Origin: Eutreptiella sp. 'Long Island Sound 2002'
Lineage: Eukaryota > Euglenozoa > Euglenophyceae > Eutreptiales > Eutreptiaceae
Direction of reading: 5' to 3'
DNA length: 64,000 nt
Assembly: GCA_964036045.1 (NCBI GenBank)
Contig: OZ038380.1
Coordinates: 117,103,699-117,167,698, forward strand
In this document: positions 1 through 9,531 of the stretch, piece by piece
Numbering within the stretch: the stretch's first letter is position 1
How the letters are laid out: each line of letters begins with the position of its first letter
Translations under genes and position numbers: made by a program
The notes under the pieces: model-generated
The model's input: only the letters and a program-made list of their open reading frames with translations
The model's database searches: none
What the model was told of the DNA's origin: nothing

Positions 1-84
1 AACGACGATAACTGGTAAGGCCCCTCTCAGACTCTTCAAGCCTACAATGAGCTCTCTGGGCAAACTGGTGTAAGCTCCCATGTT

Positions 85-780
85 GCCGTTTCAGGGAGGG
101 ATTTGACCAGCACGCAACTCCCTTCGCACCAGGCGCGAATGGCCCTGCATGCTGAGGAGTTTATTGCCAAACAGAAGGAGCTCCATCACCTCATCTCAGA
201 CTCCCTCTGCCGAGAGCACACTACCGCGGATGACTGCAGGGATTTTACAGAGCCTGGCCCCGTCTACATAAACGGACATGCCGTTTAACTACTGCGCCCC
301 CGCCCCGTGGGAATCCACAGGTTCAAGTCCTGGTGGAAGCCAGCAATTCTGGAAAAGAAATTTGGCCTCAACAACTACCACACCTCCACCAACAGAGGCC
401 AAAGTAACCCCCGCCTACAGCTCTCAGCTCTAGCATCGACTGACGGACCTCACTGGCGCCCCCCTTGACTTGAGCTATACCCATGAGAAGCTGTCAGCTG
501 AAGATGATGCCCTAGAAGACGACTATCTCAATGATCGTATCCTTCGGCATCGACCCAAGTTTGGCTCACGGGATCCGGATGACATTTGATTCTTGGTTCC
601 GTGGGAAAAGCCCCTCCATCACCCCAAGTACGACAAAAGGGAAAAAGCAGAGAGCTTCCTCACTGTCTACAATAAATGTTGCAGGAACTACTGCAGATCC
701 CATGGCCTCCTGCCCAAGCTTACCAAGCATTTGGTGGCATCATGAGGGGATTACGACCAAATACTGACGGATCAAGCAAG
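85..780 (+). pseudogene. decayed coding remnant at the left edge
   Basis: No family is recognised. One frame is open from about 85 and reads through a single stop at 286-288 to about 480. A second frame then carries a sensible-looking acidic and charged stretch (motifs ALEDDYLNDRIL and YDKREKAESFL) to about 775, broken by stops near 580 and 700. Continuity over about 700 bases with few stops suggests a decayed gene, possibly gag-like, truncated by the window edge. The composition is less GC-rich than the neighbouring element C, so it is probably an older separate unit or the target into which C inserted. Confidence 0.3.
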
Positions 781-789
781 GATGACCCT

Positions 790-1390
790 GAATTGACCTC
801 GTCTCACTCGTAGGTAGGTAGGTAGGTATCTTCGGGAGCTCCGGATGCCTCCTTTGACATTGCAGGAAGAAGGTCTTACCTGGGGGATGTCCTGTCCCTC
901 CCACTGCCCTATGTCAGGTGCCTCTTGAGCCGCTCCCGCATGTGCTTGGGAAGGCATTGTCGCGGCCACCCGGTCCATGTGTCCCAGGTGGGAGGGTGTC
1001 CCCACATGTGTCCATGGGTAGGGCCACATGCCCCCTCCTTTGGGCGGCAGCTCTTGGGGGCTGCCCAGCCGTGTGGAGTATCTCTCACCACAAGGGGTAT
1101 TGCTCCCGCTTGTCTACGGTACGACCGCCTCACCCTTGTGGTATGATTTGCGAGGCCACTCTGCTTGGCAGGTGACCCCCTCCTGGACTGTGTACCGGCT
1201 CGCCTGTCACAGGTTGCTTCCATGGCTCCGGGTGACGTTTGCCATGGTCCCCGATGCAGCCTGGCCGGGCTCGGACCAGTGGCCTTGGAGTACCGCTCCT
1301 GCCACTGGCCCGGTGGGTCAGCTGGGTCGCCCCAGTGCGTCCGACCCATGGGGTATTGGTTCTTTCCTGTCCCTCGGCCGCTCTGCGTGT
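790..1390. other. GC-rich stretch without a supported gene
   Basis: Long frames exist on both strands but they overlap each other and have no recognisable motif, as expected in GC-rich repeat DNA. The only structure seen is a short (TAGG)n microsatellite at about 811-827. Confidence 0.5.
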
Positions 1391-1397
1391 GTGCAGT

Positions 1398-1592
1398 GTC
1401 CTGGGCCACTGGGCTCCTGTTCACCGGTGTGCCCGCGCGATTTGCTGTGGTGCGTCTGCGGTGTCCTGGGCCAGCTGGCTCCTGTTCACCGGTGTGCTCG
1501 CTCGGTGTGTTGTGTTGCATGTGCGGTGTCCTGGGCCACTGGGCTCCTGTTCACCGGTGTGCGTGCTGTGTGCGGTGCGCGTGTGCCATGGG
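1398..1592. repeat. 65-bp minisatellite, three copies
   Basis: The block starting GTCCTGGGCCACTGGGCTCC begins at 1398, 1463 and 1528, exactly 65 bases apart. The middle copy carries small changes (CAGCT for CACTG). The repeat lies just outside the T-rich tract that may mark the 3' end of the minus-strand element C. Confidence 0.8.
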
Positions 1593-1619
1593 TGGTTGGG
1601 TCCCTCTTCCTCCCCCCCT

Positions 1620-1700
1620 AATTTTCGTTTTTTTTTTTTTACTTGTTTTTTTTTTCTTTTTTTTTACTTGTGTTTTTCTTCTTTTTTTTTTTGGAAAGAA
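1620..1700 (-). other. A-rich tail (minus strand), possible 3' end of element C
   Basis: On the plus strand this is several runs of 9-14 T separated by ACTTG. On the minus strand it reads as an A-rich tract. It lies about 450 bases downstream of the last element-C coding frame. A non-LTR retrotransposon usually ends in such a tail, so this is a reasonable but unproven 3' boundary. Confidence 0.4.
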
Positions 1701-2157
1701 AAAGCAAAAACGAAAAAGAGAAAAACAGGGGCGCGCGTACACTGCAGGCACAGGCACGGGGAGCTGGTGCGGCGGTGCAATAGCGTTGTGTCCTCTGGCG
1801 TGTGTCGTCGGTGCTGTGGCGGCGGTCGCGCCCCAGGGGTGCGGCTCGCGCGTCCTGATGTACACGGGCTTGGGTCAGGCTGGGTTTGGTGAGGTGTCTC
1901 TTTGCTTCTGGAGCTGGCTGGTTAGGCGGCTGTGTGGGCTGTGGATGTGGGCTGTGGTTACGTTGTTCCCTCGGCGGGCTTGGTTAGGAGTCAAGGGTTA
2001 GCGGTTTCGGGGTGTGGCTCGGGTTTGATTTGTGCTTGGGTTCTGGCTCGGTTAGGCGGTTGCGCGGGGCCGGGCGTGTGGGTAGCGGTGTCCACGGGGT
2101 CGTGCGCCCGAGGCGGGTGTGGGGTGCTGCGTGCGGGCCGGCCGGTGGCCAGTGGCC
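1701..2157 (-). other. probable 3' untranslated region of element C
   Basis: No frame with recognisable motifs. The stretch follows the stop codon of the last minus-strand frame and precedes the A-rich tract, so it fits an untranslated trailer. Confidence 0.35.
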
Positions 2158-2753
2158 TCACTGGGAGTCCCACACGGAGGGGTCGACGGGCGTGCCGGGG
2201 GCGTACGCAGCGTGCAGGTTGGGCAGCAGCGGGCGCACGTGCAGGGCGTCGGCGTGCCCGATGAGGACCTCACTGAGGACCGAGGGGTTGGCGGCAAGCA
2301 GTATGCGATGCCTGGGAGGGGTGGCGGCGAGGAGCGGGAGGATGTCCGCGGCCCGCGACGTGGGGGCGAACACGATGTGGGCCGGGTGCGGCCCCGGGAG
2401 CGGTGCCGGGGGGAGCGGGACCACAGGACGGCGGTCTACTGTGAGGTGCCAAGTGGCGCGATGGTGGAGGAGCCGGACTAGGGCGATGCTGTGGCGCAGT
2501 GTGTGGGGCTGGGTGCTGGGCGGCCTGGGGACGTGCGGCGGGAGGGGGGGGGGGGCGGGGCGGTGGCGTGGGAAGGGGCACGGCGGAGGAGTGACGCCAG
2601 CGACGTGTGTGTTGTGCTGAGGGTGGAGAGGAGCCCACGGTAGCGGGCCTGGGTTCTGCGCCTTTGGGCGTAGTGGTGCTCGTTGTCGTGTGCGTTGGCT
2701 TCCTTCGGCGTCCGGTTCGTTTGGTGACTTCTTGGCGGGGCCTGGCGTGGCAC
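2158..2753 (-). pseudogene. element C last ORF, frameshifted at a poly-C tract
   Basis: Two minus-strand frames join at the long G/C homopolymer at about 2,546-2,560: an upstream piece ending near SLASLLRRAPSHATA and a downstream piece beginning LRHSIALVRLLHHRATWHL and ending at 2,158. The downstream piece contains PAHIVFAPTSRAADILPLL and RHRILLAANPSVL. Its pattern (a hydrophobic strand, a P/S turn with D/A, then a second strand with AA/AE and a further VRPLL) resembles the element A frame at 30,056-30,391. This suggests the same unnamed domain in both elements. No function can be given. The frame break may be a real indel or a sequencing error in the homopolymer. Confidence 0.4.
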
Positions 2754-2783
2754 CCCGTGGTGGTGGTTTGCTGGCTAACGGGG

Positions 2784-5330
2784 TTAGATAGCGGCGCCGC
2801 TGGCCGGGGGGTCAGGCGCGTCGTGTTGTGTGGTGCGCAGGGCTCCTGGGGTGCTGTGGGTGTCGCCGGTGTCGGTGCGCCAACGCTTGTGGGGTGGTGA
2901 GGGGGTGTGTGCGTGCGGGGCTGGGCTTTGGGTGATGTCCCACAGGCGGATGCCGTCTCGCTGCGTTTCCTCGAGGGTCTCCCGCAGGCGCCTGAGGACA
3001 TACGGGTGGTCCTGGGGCGCGGGGAGGTTGCGGGGGTGGACTCCCAGGGGGTGGAGCGCATCGGCCAGCATGGCTTCCCATGTGGCCTGCGGCATCCACC
3101 CCCCCGCCGGCCGGAGGCGGCAGTTCTCCACCGACCCCTTGCGGGGCCGATGGACCAGGCTCTCGAGGGAGGGCTCTCCCCGGGCCCACTTCCGCAGCTC
3201 CCAGAGCTGCGTGTGGGTCCAGCGCTGCCACCACTGTTCCTGGGCGGGCCTGCGGTCTTGGGCGGAGGAGTGGGCGTGGGTGGGTGTGACGGGGTCGTGG
3301 GGACCGGCGGCGGTGGCGGGCCTGGGGGATTCCTCATAGTCCTGTTCCGTGGGGGTGCGTGGGGAGTGAGGGTGCACGCGGATGTTGACCCGCGGGTGTG
3401 CGCGTACGGTCTCTGCCTCGGGGTTTGGCGGGGATTCGCGGCGGCGGCGGTAGTGGGGCATGCGTTGCATGTGGGCTGTCATCGAGGGGCGGTAGGGGGG
3501 CGGGGACGCTGCTGGTGGACGCTGGCGTTGTTCTGGCTTGGTCGGGAGCAATCCGTGGGCCTGGGGTGCGGGCTTCGAGAGGTGGCGGGACGAGGTGCGT
3601 CGCGCTTCGGCCGCGGCGCGCTCCGCCATGAAGGTGGTGGCGGTGGCGTCAGTGACGGTGGGGGGGCGCCGCGCTGGGCGCTGCTGCCTTCGGGCCTGGG
3701 ACGGCTGGGGCCGGATGTCGTGGAGGACGTCCTCGGGGGGCCGGGCTCGCGCTGCCGTCGTGGCGCCGGGTTTGGGCTTGGGTTTGGGCTTGGCTGCGGG
3801 TTGCGGTCGTGGCGTGCTGACGGGTTTGGGTGGCCGCTTGGGCTTCGGCTGGGTCGTGGGTGTGGGCTTCGTCGGGGCGTGGGCCTTGGCGGCGGCGGGG
3901 CTGCTCGCGGTGGGGGCGGGTTTGAAGGCCCGTTTGGGAGGTGTCCCCCGCGGCCTGGGGGGTGGAGTGCTGGATGAGGACGTGGTGGTGGTGGTGAATG
4001 AGGTGGTCGTGGTGGTGGAGGTCGTGGAGTCGGAGGCGGAGGAGAGGGCTGTGGGAGACGGCGGATGGTCCTGGGCCTCGGGGGCGGGTGTATGATGCTG
4101 GGTCCTGTAAGTAGCGAGAACGAGGGTGCAGGTTCGGGCACCGGGCGTGTGCGCGCGTTTTCCCTGGTGATCCGTGCGTGCTGGTGCTGGCGTGGCGGCG
4201 TTGTCTCGGCTGCGCGGGCGCGTGGGTGACCCGGGGGGTGGCCATATCTGCTCCAGGACGTGCGGGTGTGTTTGCTGGAGGTAGTCGAGGGTCTGGAAGA
4301 AGCATCGCTGGATGCCGGGGATGTCCTCCTCTGTGAGGTGGGGGTAGTTTTGGGTTGGGGTGTGGGGGCCCGGCCACAGCAGCGTCATGAGGCGGGCTGC
4401 CACCATGTACGGGCATAGTTGTAGGGTGGTGGGGCGTGGGGGGGTGGGTCCCCTGCCGTTTGGTGGGGCTTCCCTCTGCTGGGGGCGCAGCGTGACCACC
4501 CACACCCATCGGTCCGTAGGGATCCCCCAGGTCGGTTGGGTCCACTTGGCGAGGCAATACATCGCCCTACCAAGGCCCTGGTAGCCGCTGCGGATGGAGA
4601 GCAGCGTGTCCAGGGATTTGGGTTCCCACGTGCTACAGATGTGGGGGTCGTCCGGGTCGTCCCCCCTGGCGTACGTGTCGGGGCCTGGGTTGTGTGGGGG
4701 GGGGGTGTAGTCGGCGGGGAGGAGGGATTCGGTGCCGTGTACCACCCAGTGGTCTGTGGGTGCGTCGTAGGTGGTGGTGGAGAGGGTATAGTGCAGATTG
4801 TACATGAGGGTCATGTACGTGGAGGGGGCTGGCTGCTGCTCGTCGGGGGTGGGGATATCCCCCGGGACGTGGTGCCGGAAGTTGCTCAGGGAGGCCATCC
4901 GGGCTACCCATGTTTCCCGCTCCCACTCTTTGGCGCTGTCGGGGGTGGCGTCGGGTGGGGGGTGGGCCATGTCGGGCTCGTGGTAGCGGGTGCGGCCCTT
5001 GGTGTCCACCCGCCCCGGCACGGGGTGTCCGACCAGGTGTCGCCCCCAGCCGATGGGGGGCACCCAGATCGGGCTCCCCGTGGGGGGCGGGCTCTCGCCG
5101 TCTTGGTTGGCGCGTCGGGGGCGCTCGTGTCGGGCGACGTGGAGGAAGGCGTCGAAGAGGAAGTCTCTGACGCCTTCCCCCAGGGTGGCCGCCTGGACCA
5201 GGGTGGCCGCCCAGATGGGGGTGCTGGTGCCGGAGGTGCGGAGGTACAGCACGACGTCCTGTTCCCCGAGTCCCCGGAGGTGCTGCCGTACCGCTGCGGG
5301 GTTGTGTAGGGCGTAGGGTTCGGCCGGTGC
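2784..5330 (-). CDS. large unknown ORF of element C (822 aa from first ATG)
   Basis: Long minus-strand frame, stop at 2,784, first ATG at 5,252. The frame stays open upstream to at least 5,330 without an ATG, so the true start may be further up, joined to the proline-rich ORF. The first ~330 residues look globular and Trp-rich (WVWVVTLRPQ, CPYMVAARLMTLLW). Residues ~380-560 are a Thr/Ser/Pro/Lys-rich linker with KPKPKPKP. The last ~170 are again folded-looking (WWQRWTHTQLWELRKWARGE, VLRRLRETLEETQRDGIRLW). No catalytic motif is recognised. By position it could be an ORF1 or gag-like protein of element C. It is the longest intact frame of that element. Confidence 0.5.
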   Translation of the reverse strand, partial: APAEPYALHNPAAVRQHLRGLGEQDVVLYLRTSGTSTPIWAATLVQAATLGEGVRDFLFDAFLHVARHERPRRANQDGESPPPTGSPIWVPPIGWGRHLVGHPVPGRVDTKGRTRYHEPDMAHPPPDATPDSAKEWERETWVARMASLSNFRHHVPGDIPTPDEQQPAPSTYMTLMYNLHYTLSTTTYDAPTDHWVVHGTESLLPADYTPPPHNPGPDTYARGDDPDDPHICSTWEPKSLDTLLSIRSGYQGLGRAMYCLAKWTQPTWGIPTDRWVWVVTLRPQQREAPPNGRGPTPPRPTTLQLCPYMVAARLMTLLWPGPHTPTQNYPHLTEEDIPGIQRCFFQTLDYLQQTHPHVLEQIWPPPGSPTRPRSRDNAATPAPARTDHQGKRAHTPGARTCTLVLATYRTQHHTPAPEAQDHPPSPTALSSASDSTTSTTTTTSFTTTTTSSSSTPPPRPRGTPPKRAFKPAPTASSPAAAKAHAPTKPTPTTQPKPKRPPKPVSTPRPQPAAKPKPKPKPGATTAARARPPEDVLHDIRPQPSQARRQQRPARRPPTVTDATATTFMAERAAAEARRTSSRHLSKPAPQAHGLLPTKPEQRQRPPAASPPPYRPSMTAHMQRMPHYRRRRESPPNPEAETVRAHPRVNIRVHPHSPRTPTEQDYEESPRPATAAGPHDPVTPTHAHSSAQDRRPAQEQWWQRWTHTQLWELRKWARGEPSLESLVHRPRKGSVENCRLRPAGGWMPQATWEAMLADALHPLGVHPRNLPAPQDHPYVLRRLRETLEETQRDGIRLWDITQSPAPHAHTPSPPHKRWRTDTGDTHSTPGALRTTQHDAPDPPASGAAI

Positions 5331-6008
5331 GGCGACTGGTGGTGCGGGGTGTGATGGGGGGGGTAGTGTGGGTTGGAGGGGGTGGTCGTCGTTGTCGCGC
5401 GTGGGGTCCGGTGATGGGGTCTCTTGTGGCGGTCGCGGGAGGGGGGATTCGCGGTGGCGTGTGTCGGCGGGGGTATCGACGTCAATTGGCTGGTGCTGGC
5501 TGCCGCGTGTTGTGTCCGTGGCCTGGTCTCGGGGGGGGGGCGGGGGGGGGTGGTGTGGGGGTGGCGCTGTTGGTGGTGGGGGGGGCGGGGGTGGGTGTTG
5601 TGCTGGCTGGGGGTCTGGGCGTCCCTGTGGGTCGTGTGGGTGTTGCGTGCGTGCGCCGTGCGGCTCTTGCGGTTCTTGACTGGTTGTGGTGCCGGGGTGT
5701 GGGTGGGAGGCGGCCGCATGAGCGTCCGGGTGGGGCTGTGGTCCGTATGTAATGGGTGGCTGCTGGTGGATGGTGCTCGCTGGTATGGGGTGTGGGTGGG
5801 GGGGCTGCTGGTGGTGGTGGGGTGGGTGGGGCGGGGGTGGGTGTTGTGCTGGCTGGGGGTCCGGGCGTCCCTGTGGGTCGTGTGGGTGTTGCGTGTGTGC
5901 GCCGTGTGGCCCTTGCGGTTCTTGACTGGTTGTGGTGCCGGGGTGCGGGTGGGAGGCGGCCGCATGAGCCCCCGGGTGGGGCTGTGGTCCGTATGTGATG
6001 GACGGCTG
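5331..6008 (-). pseudogene. proline/histidine/threonine-rich continuation of the element C RING ORF
   Basis: The minus-strand frame reads RAPSTSSHPLHTDHSPTR and similar low-complexity sequence. The peptide THTPYQRAPSTSS found here is also at 18,121-18,190 just inside the other edge of the gypsy insertion. The segment is therefore the downstream part of the ORF whose RING-containing start lies at 18,121-19,732. The frame is split by the insertion and by a C-run near 5,350. Confidence 0.45.
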
Positions 6009-6620
6009 TGAAAGTGCTGCCCTGGGTCGTTGATGGTGCCGGAGGGCTCAGGGCTGGCAAGACCAGTGGGGCAGGCACGCGAGGAGTCGACCTGAACGCT
6101 GCTGTTGGGGGCAGAACCGGATACACGGACACCAACGGAGGCGAGAGCAGCAACAACTGAAGCAAGATCCATGCTGATTGTTATCCGGCAAAAAATCCCA
6201 GTCTATGAAGAAAATTGATGCGGATTATCCTAAGTACATCTGAGTGTCCATATCTGTCTGAAAAGATTTATATAAATCCGATTGTGAAAAAATATTTGGC
6301 TGATTTGGCTTCGGGCGCGCATCAGCGGCAATTGGCGATTCCAGGTAAATGATCGGAACGCGACGGATTTACGATGAATGGACCGCGTATTCAGATCCGG
6401 CACATCAGAAATATATAGGTCTGATCCTGAGACTGAGCTGCGGGGCGGCAATTCCGCCGAAGCAGAGAAAATGACCAAAATGTAGTCAATCTGGGGCAGA
6501 TCTGTGAAAATCTGAGCAGATGGGGGTTGGCCGCACTTACAGGCTGCTGGTGGATGGTGCTCGCTGGTATGGGGTGTGGGTGGGGGGGCTGTTGGTGGTG
6601 GTGGGGCGCTCCTACTAGGC
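5591..6620. repeat. 246-bp tandem duplication in the proline-rich region
   Basis: The block beginning GTGGGTGTTGTGCTGGCTGG starts at 5,591 and again at 5,837. The second copy is interrupted at 6,008 by the solo LTR and resumes at 6,547. Both copies encode the same minus-strand peptide pattern (RPPPTHTPAPQPVKNRK and close variants). The LTR element thus landed in an already duplicated stretch. Confidence 0.75.
6009..6541 (-). mobile_element. solo LTR of the gypsy1 element
   Basis: A 533-base segment, nearly identical by eye to the 5' LTR at 17,588-18,120, starting TG and ending CA and flanked by the 5-bp direct repeat GGCTG (6,004-6,008 and 6,542-6,546). Host sequence is continuous across it when compared with the upstream tandem copy at 5,745-5,775. 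No internal element sequence accompanies it. It includes the LTR-encoded start of Gag (MDLASVVAALASVGVRV, ATG at 6,172). The duplicated target is the same GGCTG found at the right edge of the full element, so it is a copy of the same insertion. Confidence 0.9.
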
Positions 6621-7374
6621 CCTGGTGTTGCTGGTGTGCGTGTGCGGCTCCTCGCGGGTCAATGGGGGTGTACCGTGGCTCGTATGTCGTGGGCCTGTGT
6701 AGCGGGGGCGGCGGGTGGTGCTGGACCGCGTGGTGGTGGTGTGGAGGGTGTGCCGGTTGTGTGTGGTACCCCGGCGTTGGTGGGTGTGGTGGCAGGGGCT
6801 GGTGGTGGTGGAATACGTGATGGTGTGGTGCGGTGATGTGCGCTATGTGGGGTGGGTGGTTCGCGGGGCCTGGTTGTGCTGGGGCGTGGGGGGGATGTAG
6901 CTGGTGGGGGTCGCTGTAGCATGGGGGCATTAGGGGGTAGGGGTTGGGAGGGACGGAGCGTGGTGGTGGTGTTGGTGGTGCCATGTCCCCTGGCTCTGCG
7001 CGTACGGTGGTCCTGGCATGGTGTGGACGTGTGTGGGCGGTGGTGGCTGACTGGGCTGCAGGGTTTGGGTGCTGCGGTACGGTGGTGGTGGTGGGCGCTG
7101 GCGGTGGCGGTGTTGTTGGTGTGCCCCGGGGGTCTGGGCGTGGGGCGGTGCGGTGTGGCTGGACCCGGGCCTTGGTCGGGGCGTCGCGCCCTGCTAGCGG
7201 GCGCGTTGGCGGGCCCCCTGACCTGTCTTGGTCTTCTTGGCCTGGTGGGTGTCGGGGGCGGGTGAACCTTCCTGTCCCCGTGGGGGCGACGGGGAGCGGG
7301 CGTGCCAGCGGTGTGCCTCTTGGAGGCTCGTCTTGAGGCCTCTGACGTAGGTTTTCATGGTCCGTGAGGCCCAT
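6542..7374 (-). repeat. duplicate of the element C segment at 18,121-18,955
   Basis: Almost base-for-base the same as 18,121-18,955, including the GGCTG at the LTR edge. The match stops at GAGGCCCAT: here it jumps directly into gypsy1 LTR sequence, whereas at 18,955 element C continues. This is half of a segmental duplication. Confidence 0.9.
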
Positions 7375-7656
7375 CTGTCTGAAAAGATAAATCCGATTCC
7401 GAAGAAATATTTGGCTGATTTGGCTTCGGGCGCGCATCAGCGGCAATTGGCGATTCCAGGTAAATGATCAGAACGCGATGGATTTACGATGAATGGACCG
7501 CGTATTCAGATCTGGCACATCAGAAATATATAGGTCTGATCCTGAGACTGAGCTGCGGGGCGGCGATTCCGCCGAAGCAGAGAAAATGACCAAAATGTAG
7601 TCAATCTGGGGCAGATCTGTGAAAATCTGAGCAGATGGGGGTTAGCCGCACTTACA
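7375..7656 (-). mobile_element. truncated 3' LTR of gypsy1
   Basis: Matches the first ~283 bases of the 533-base LTR (minus strand start TGTAAGTGCGG at 7,656). It is cut at 7,374/7,375, where it abuts the duplicated flank. The TATA-like TTTATATAAA of the other LTR copies is reduced here to AGATAAAT by a small deletion. Differences from the 5' LTR are few, so the element is relatively young. Confidence 0.88.
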
Positions 7657-7666
7657 CTCCCCCTCC
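7657..7666 (-). other. polypurine tract of gypsy1
   Basis: On the minus strand GGAGGGGGAG lies immediately before the TGTAAG start of the 3' LTR and is preceded by a T run. Position and composition are those of a plus-strand primer. Confidence 0.85.
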
Positions 7667-9531
7667 AAAAAAAAACTGGGGTGTGTCGCTACGTCAACGA
7701 AGAACGTAGTGCGGGTAAGTCCCAGAAAAAATAGAAATGTAGCCTCGATGGGGCGAAATCTGCTTGATCTGACCTGATTTGGGCTGAATTGGCACTGAAT
7801 CAGGATGGATGAACCTGAAATGAGACAGAATGAGGAGTGACAAACAGTCCTCCGTGCAGTAAAACATGAGGTTAAGGGCTAAAAAGCATGTAAACGTATC
7901 GAGAGTCGATACCAAACCATGCCCTGGTTGAGAATGAGGTAGATTATTGATGGATTCAGTGGGGGAATCAAGAAATGGAGTGACATCTCAGCGCTCTGGC
8001 ACAGTTTAGCTGTCGCGGGCACGCTACGGTGTCCTCCACGTACTCTACATCATGTTACTCCCGCTTTTCTCGTTCTGAAAAGTGCAGCATGTGCTTCAGA
8101 TTTGGCGCATCTGATGGATGATCACAAGATTCAGCAAGATTGAGAATCAATTTGGGCAGAGATGAAGGAGATTAAACAATCACAGAGAGGGAAAACAAAT
8201 ACAAATGTAGTCTGCAGGCCCCAAGTGAACCACAGAAGGTAAGGATGTTTATCTGTTCACTTGGTTAGGCAACGCCGTACACAGATCTTCGAGGAATGAG
8301 AGGAGTTGACAAGGAAATCAACCTAAAATGTCCTAAAATCAGCAAATTCCCTAAGATGAAGGTGAAATGAAGCGGAATGTCTAGAACTGAAACTACTAAC
8401 ACCCTCGTTTAGACTAAAGTTAATATATATTGTCGTTTATTCAGCTCAATTGTGCTTTCCGGCACGTTGGTTCGCGAGCATCCAACAGATGCCATGAAAA
8501 TGTGGATCATGTGATGATGCATCATGATGGGACATGCTGGCCCTGGATCCTTGGCATGTAACGCGCCGAAGGTTCGCTGAAGGCGCTTTACTGACAGTAT
8601 ATAACTGAGAGACACCGGATAGTCCTTTATTTACAGTGGCGGCGGTGTCAATCGACTTGGACAAGGCCAATCTTTCGATTGAGTCCCACAAGACACTTGG
8701 ATTCACCATTTTCGACAGTTTCAGGTCGGATTGAGCTCACATTGGCGTGTGCCACAAATACAACGAAGCTTACGGACTTCAGAGGTTGCTGTTAGAAGTC
8801 CCTAGAGCTCCTATGTGAAGGTTGTCTGAACAATTGACGTCGGGGTTTTGCTGCAACAGTGCAGAATGATGGACAAACCTGAGGAATTCAAGGTAAATTC
8901 AAGGAATCTGGATCTGAATCTGGACTTTGGCTTCAGCATCACGGCAAATGGAGGTAAGATCTGTGTTCCTGGCGTCGCATCTAGTGCAGCCAGTACTACA
9001 GGGGGTGCCTGTAGGGGTGAATGTCGCTGCGCAGCGTTTTTACTATGTACATTTGCTTCCATCTGCACGAGTAGCCAAATTCCAAAGATGCACAGACCAA
9101 CAGAGACAAGATTACCCCGAATCTGCCTGAATTAAGCCTGAGTTTGGTTTTTTCTGGACACGGCAGCACACTCCGTGGCTTTCGGCAGCGTATCTACGCC
9201 TTGTCTGCCGAACGGAGACCAAAGAAAAGTTGATTGACGTCAAATTATCAAACATTCGCAGTTCTCCACATCATTTCGAAATCAGGAAGAATGAACAGTG
9301 GATTGAGCAGAATGTGGTTTATACGACATGATGTGGTTTTTTCAAGTCGTCAGAACACTCACATTGGAATAAGTGGTCGACGGGGCGAGGCTGGAGCTTT
9401 TGTAGGAGTTCGACATGCAAGGGTTTCGAACCTACACCCTTGAGCCCTAGCGACGAGTGCCATGACGCCCTGGACTAGACGACTGTTACCCAGATTATGG
9501 CGTCGGCGACTCAAGTCACGACGGATCTCCC
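7667..9531 (-). other. non-coding 3' region of gypsy1
   Basis: Between the Pol stop and the PPT there are about 1.86 kb with only short frames on either strand and average composition. Nothing in it resembles an envelope protein. A B-box-like sequence lies at about 9,421-9,433 (see separate entry). Confidence 0.6.
9411..9500 (-). other. tRNA-like B-box sequence 3' of Pol
   Basis: On the minus strand AGGTTCGAAACCC matches the RNA polymerase III B-box consensus GGTTCGANNCC, and TGGCACTCGTCG lies roughly 30 bases upstream as a possible A box. The T-stem around it does not pair well and no cloverleaf could be folded by eye, so this is at most a tRNA-derived or SINE-like remnant, or chance. Confidence 0.2.

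Noticed and set aside
909-2264. Several overlapping 80-280 codon frames on both strands
   Set aside because: Low-complexity translations of GC-rich repeat and trailer sequence.
4904-6172. 422-codon minus-strand frame starting MDLASVVAAL
   Set aside because: It joins the LTR-encoded Gag start of the solo LTR to unrelated proline-rich host sequence; not a gene.
9411-9500. A functional tRNA gene
   Set aside because: The B-box matches but the T-stem has at least two mismatches and no acceptor or anticodon stem could be formed.
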